14,995 bases of DNA. Source: Phycisphaerales bacterium UBA4658 (GTDB lineage: Bacteria > Planctomycetota > Phycisphaerae > Phycisphaerales > UBA1924). This document shows, one piece after another, positions 13,082-14,995 of this stretch. Where the stretch lies: the NCBI GenBank assembly GCA_002405485.1, contig DHLW01000144.1:4596-19590 (forward strand). Reading direction: 5' to 3'. The stretch's first letter is position 1. Every line of letters starts with the position of its first letter. Under the pieces are notes generated by a model. That model worked only from the letters and a program-made list of their open reading frames with translations. It did not search any database and had not been told where the DNA came from. The position numbers were made by a program, and so were the translations under genes.

Positions 13082-14243
13082 GCTGGGCCTCGATGTGGGA
13101 AGCACTGTGGGACTGATCGACAGTCTCGGCGGCAGGAGCCGGGGACGCATCGCCCGCGACGACCATCACCGCCCGTCCGCGTCCGGACATCCGCGCGGTG
13201 AACGCGTCCTTGGAGCCGTCCAGTCGGAGCTGCACAAGCTCGCCGTCGCGGGCCTGATTGAGGGCCCGGGCCTTGGCCTTGACGGTGATGCCCCCCGAGA
13301 GCACGTGCACGTACACGATGTCGCCGCGCTTGCAGGCGATCGGCGCGGCGACATCACCGGCGACGAGAACGGCCCCCGCGGTGAGCCGGGTCTGGGCGAT
13401 GCCCCCGACAACCTCGTCCATGCCCAGGGGCGACTTGGCGCTCGGGCTCAGCCACTGCCTGGAGATCTGGACCATGTCCGGCGTGATCGCCTGGCTGCGG
13501 GCGATGGGCTGCCGCGCGATGACCACGTCGCGATGGGCCTGGGCTTGGATGACGATGCTCGCGCTATGGGCGACCCGGTCGCCGTCGTACACCAGCACGC
13601 CAACCGGAACACGCCCCGCCGTCGCGCCCCCGCCGGGCTGCACGTCGACCCGCCGAACCGGATTGCCCTCTGGTGTCCGCAGTGGGAGATCCAAAAGGGC
13701 GTCGTCGGCAGGGTCGAAGGCCAGGCGCAAATCCTGCGGCGCAACGTCGTACAGATCGAGCAGTCGCGTGACGACCGCGGCACGCACGGTCCCCGTGCTC
13801 AGAATCGCGTCGATCGGTTGGGGCGTCGGGATGCCCCGCGGCTCGATCGCAGACCGACCCGACCGGCTCGCGGCCTGCGCGTCGCTCGGCAGCGCACGCC
13901 GCACCACGCAGACTGACCCGGACAGCGTCACACGCCCCCAGTTCACCCTTGGCGACAGGGCGTCGAGGGCCTCGCGGACCTCCTCGAGCCGGATGGTCGA
14001 CTCCGAGGCCTTCCCGTGCATGGCTGATCCGAGTTCCACGCGTCCCAGCCGCTCGGCGTCGGGTCCGGCAAGGTCGGCGATGTCGGCGAGTGTGAGCGGT
14101 TCGGACCTTCCGGATTCCGGAGACCCGATCGTGGCCATCGGCCGAAGCGTGATGGTCGTCTGGCCCGCGGCCGATCCGCACAGCAGGCCGACGAACGCCG
14201 CCACCGCCAACGCGATCCAAAGACGTGCTGCAAGCGTGTGCAT
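13059..14243 (-). CDS. flgA: Flagellar P-ring assembly chaperone FlgA
   Basis: FlgA is a periplasmic chaperone that helps FlgI form the P-ring. The product is 394 aa. Residues 1-27 are a signal peptide (MHTLAARLWIALAVAAFVGL, then cleavage after AAG). The N-terminal half is variable with a TLADIADLAG motif at 51-60. The SAF and C-terminal ChapFlgA region is about residues 238-362: RDVVIARQPIARSQAITPDM, GGIAQTRLTAGAVLVAGDV and KRGDIVYVHVLSGGITVKAKARAL. It is longer than the enterobacterial protein. The last residues are His-rich (HDHPHHP), in the part that overlaps the flgH start. It begins 17 nt after flgG. The start codon lacks a strong Shine-Dalgarno sequence. Confidence 0.92.
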   Translation of the reverse strand: MHTLAARLWIALAVAAFVGLLCGSAAGQTTITLRPMATIGSPESGRSEPLTLADIADLAGPDAERLGRVELGSAMHGKASESTIRLEEVREALDALSPRVNWGRVTLSGSVCVVRRALPSDAQAASRSGRSAIEPRGIPTPQPIDAILSTGTVRAAVVTRLLDLYDVAPQDLRLAFDPADDALLDLPLRTPEGNPVRRVDVQPGGGATAGRVPVGVLVYDGDRVAHSASIVIQAQAHRDVVIARQPIARSQAITPDMVQISRQWLSPSAKSPLGMDEVVGGIAQTRLTAGAVLVAGDVAAPIACKRGDIVYVHVLSGGITVKAKARALNQARDGELVQLRLDGSKDAFTARMSGRGRAVMVVAGDASPAPAAETVDQSHSASHIEAQHDHPHHP

Positions 14244-14260
14244 CGTGGAGCGTCCCGGGT

Positions 14261-14995
14261 TTAGCGGCGGAGCTGAGCGACGGTCTGCAGCGCCTGGTCG
14301 GCGGCACGAATGGTGTTCGAGTTCATCTCAAAGGCCCGCTGCACGCGGATGAGATTCACCAGCTCCGTCGTCGGATCCACGTTCGAGCCCTCGTAATACC
14401 CCTGCGCCAGCGTCCCGAAGGAGTTCTCCCCAGGGTTGCCGTCGATCGGCGGGCCACTGGCCTCGCTCTCGGCAAACACGTTCTCGCCGATGGCCTTGAG
14501 CCCGGTGGGATTCACGAAGTTCGTGAGCTGAATCTGCCCGACAAGCTCGGCCTCGGTCTGGGCCGGCCGAGTCACAAAGACCTGACCGCTGGCGTCGATC
14601 GAGATGTCGATCACATCGCCGGTGATGTTGATCGGCGGATCCAGCCGCCGACCCTGATCGGTGGCGAGCACCAGATCACCGTCGGAGTTGAGCGCAAACT
14701 GCCCGGCTCGCGTGTATGCAAAGCCCCCAGGGCCGACGGAATCCTGCACCGCCACGCGGAAGAACCCGTTGCCGTTGATCATGACATCCAGGGTGTTGCC
14801 CTTGATGGGCGACCCCTGGGAAAAGTCGAACTGCGTTCCGGAGACCTTGGTCCCGAGGCCGACGAACAGCCCGGTCGGCCGCTGGTCATTGTTCGCGTTG
14901 CGGATGCCCGGCTGGGCCCGCTCGATGTACAAAAGATCCTGGAAGTTCGCCCGCGAGCCCTTGAAGCCGGCGGTGTTGACGTTGGCCAGGTTGTT
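14261..14995 (-). CDS. flgG: Flagellar distal rod protein FlgG (N-terminus cut off)
   Basis: FlgG builds the distal rod inside the P and L rings. The visible 244 residues begin inside the conserved N-terminal motif (NNLANVNTAGFKGSRANFQDLL), so only about 25 residues are missing. Further FlgG features follow: FVGLGTKVSGTQFDFSQGS, DVMINGNGFFRV, AYTRAGQFALNSDGDLVLA, and the C-terminal helix ELVNLIRVQRAFEMNSNTIR ending QTVAQLRR. The FSQGS-type segment and length favour FlgG over FlgF. The frame is open to the window edge. It is the first gene of the visible flgG-flgA-flgH-flgI run. Confidence 0.95.
   Translation of the reverse strand, partial: NNLANVNTAGFKGSRANFQDLLYIERAQPGIRNANNDQRPTGLFVGLGTKVSGTQFDFSQGSPIKGNTLDVMINGNGFFRVAVQDSVGPGGFAYTRAGQFALNSDGDLVLATDQGRRLDPPINITGDVIDISIDASGQVFVTRPAQTEAELVGQIQLTNFVNPTGLKAIGENVFAESEASGPPIDGNPGENSFGTLAQGYYEGSNVDPTTELVNLIRVQRAFEMNSNTIRAADQALQTVAQLRR

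Overview
The window is one strand-coherent block of a chromosomal flagellar locus. Every supported gene lies on the minus strand, so it reads from high to low coordinates. Transcription order is flgG (5' end cut off by the window), flgA, flgH, flgI, flgJ (rod-binding domain only), flgN, flgK, flgL, fliW, csrA, flagellin B, flagellin A, and then a XerC/XerD-type tyrosine recombinase whose last residues are cut off at position 1. DNA is GC-rich. P-ring and L-ring genes indicate a diderm cell envelope. The fliW/csrA pair beside flagellin, the long D2-type flagellins and the gene order fit a planctomycete, perhaps of the Phycisphaerae; this taxonomic guess is inference from general knowledge, not from a database search.

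Region 14995-9738 encodes the distal rod, the P/L rings with their chaperone, the rod-binding protein and the FlgN export chaperone. Genes are closely packed and partly overlapping (flgA/flgH by 23 nt, flgJ/flgN by 4 nt). The only sizeable gap is flgH-flgI (about 260 nt), which holds a three-strand alternative-hairpin element and a sigma-54-like site. Region 9617-5780 encodes the two hook-filament junction proteins FlgK and FlgL; a textbook sigma-54 site sits directly before flgK. Region 5647-4657 encodes the flagellin-homeostasis regulators FliW and CsrA. Region 4507-1096 encodes two different full-length flagellins, each with its own strong Shine-Dalgarno sequence and its own intrinsic terminator. 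Region 927-1 is the recombinase.

The most interesting layer is non-coding. The leaders of flagellin A, flagellin B, csrA and fliW each contain a hairpin with GGA exposed in its loop. Flagellin A, flagellin B and csrA also have an ANGGA motif overlapping the Shine-Dalgarno sequence, and fliW has one nearby. These look like CsrA-binding sites, so the window may hold both the FliW/CsrA regulators and their targets. In flagellin A the GGA hairpin is one arm of a three-strand toggle (two identical 7-mers flanking their complement). In flagellin B a composite hairpin encloses both the Shine-Dalgarno sequence and the AUG. These are sequence-level observations; the regulatory reading is inference. 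No tRNA, rRNA, CRISPR array or insertion sequence was seen.
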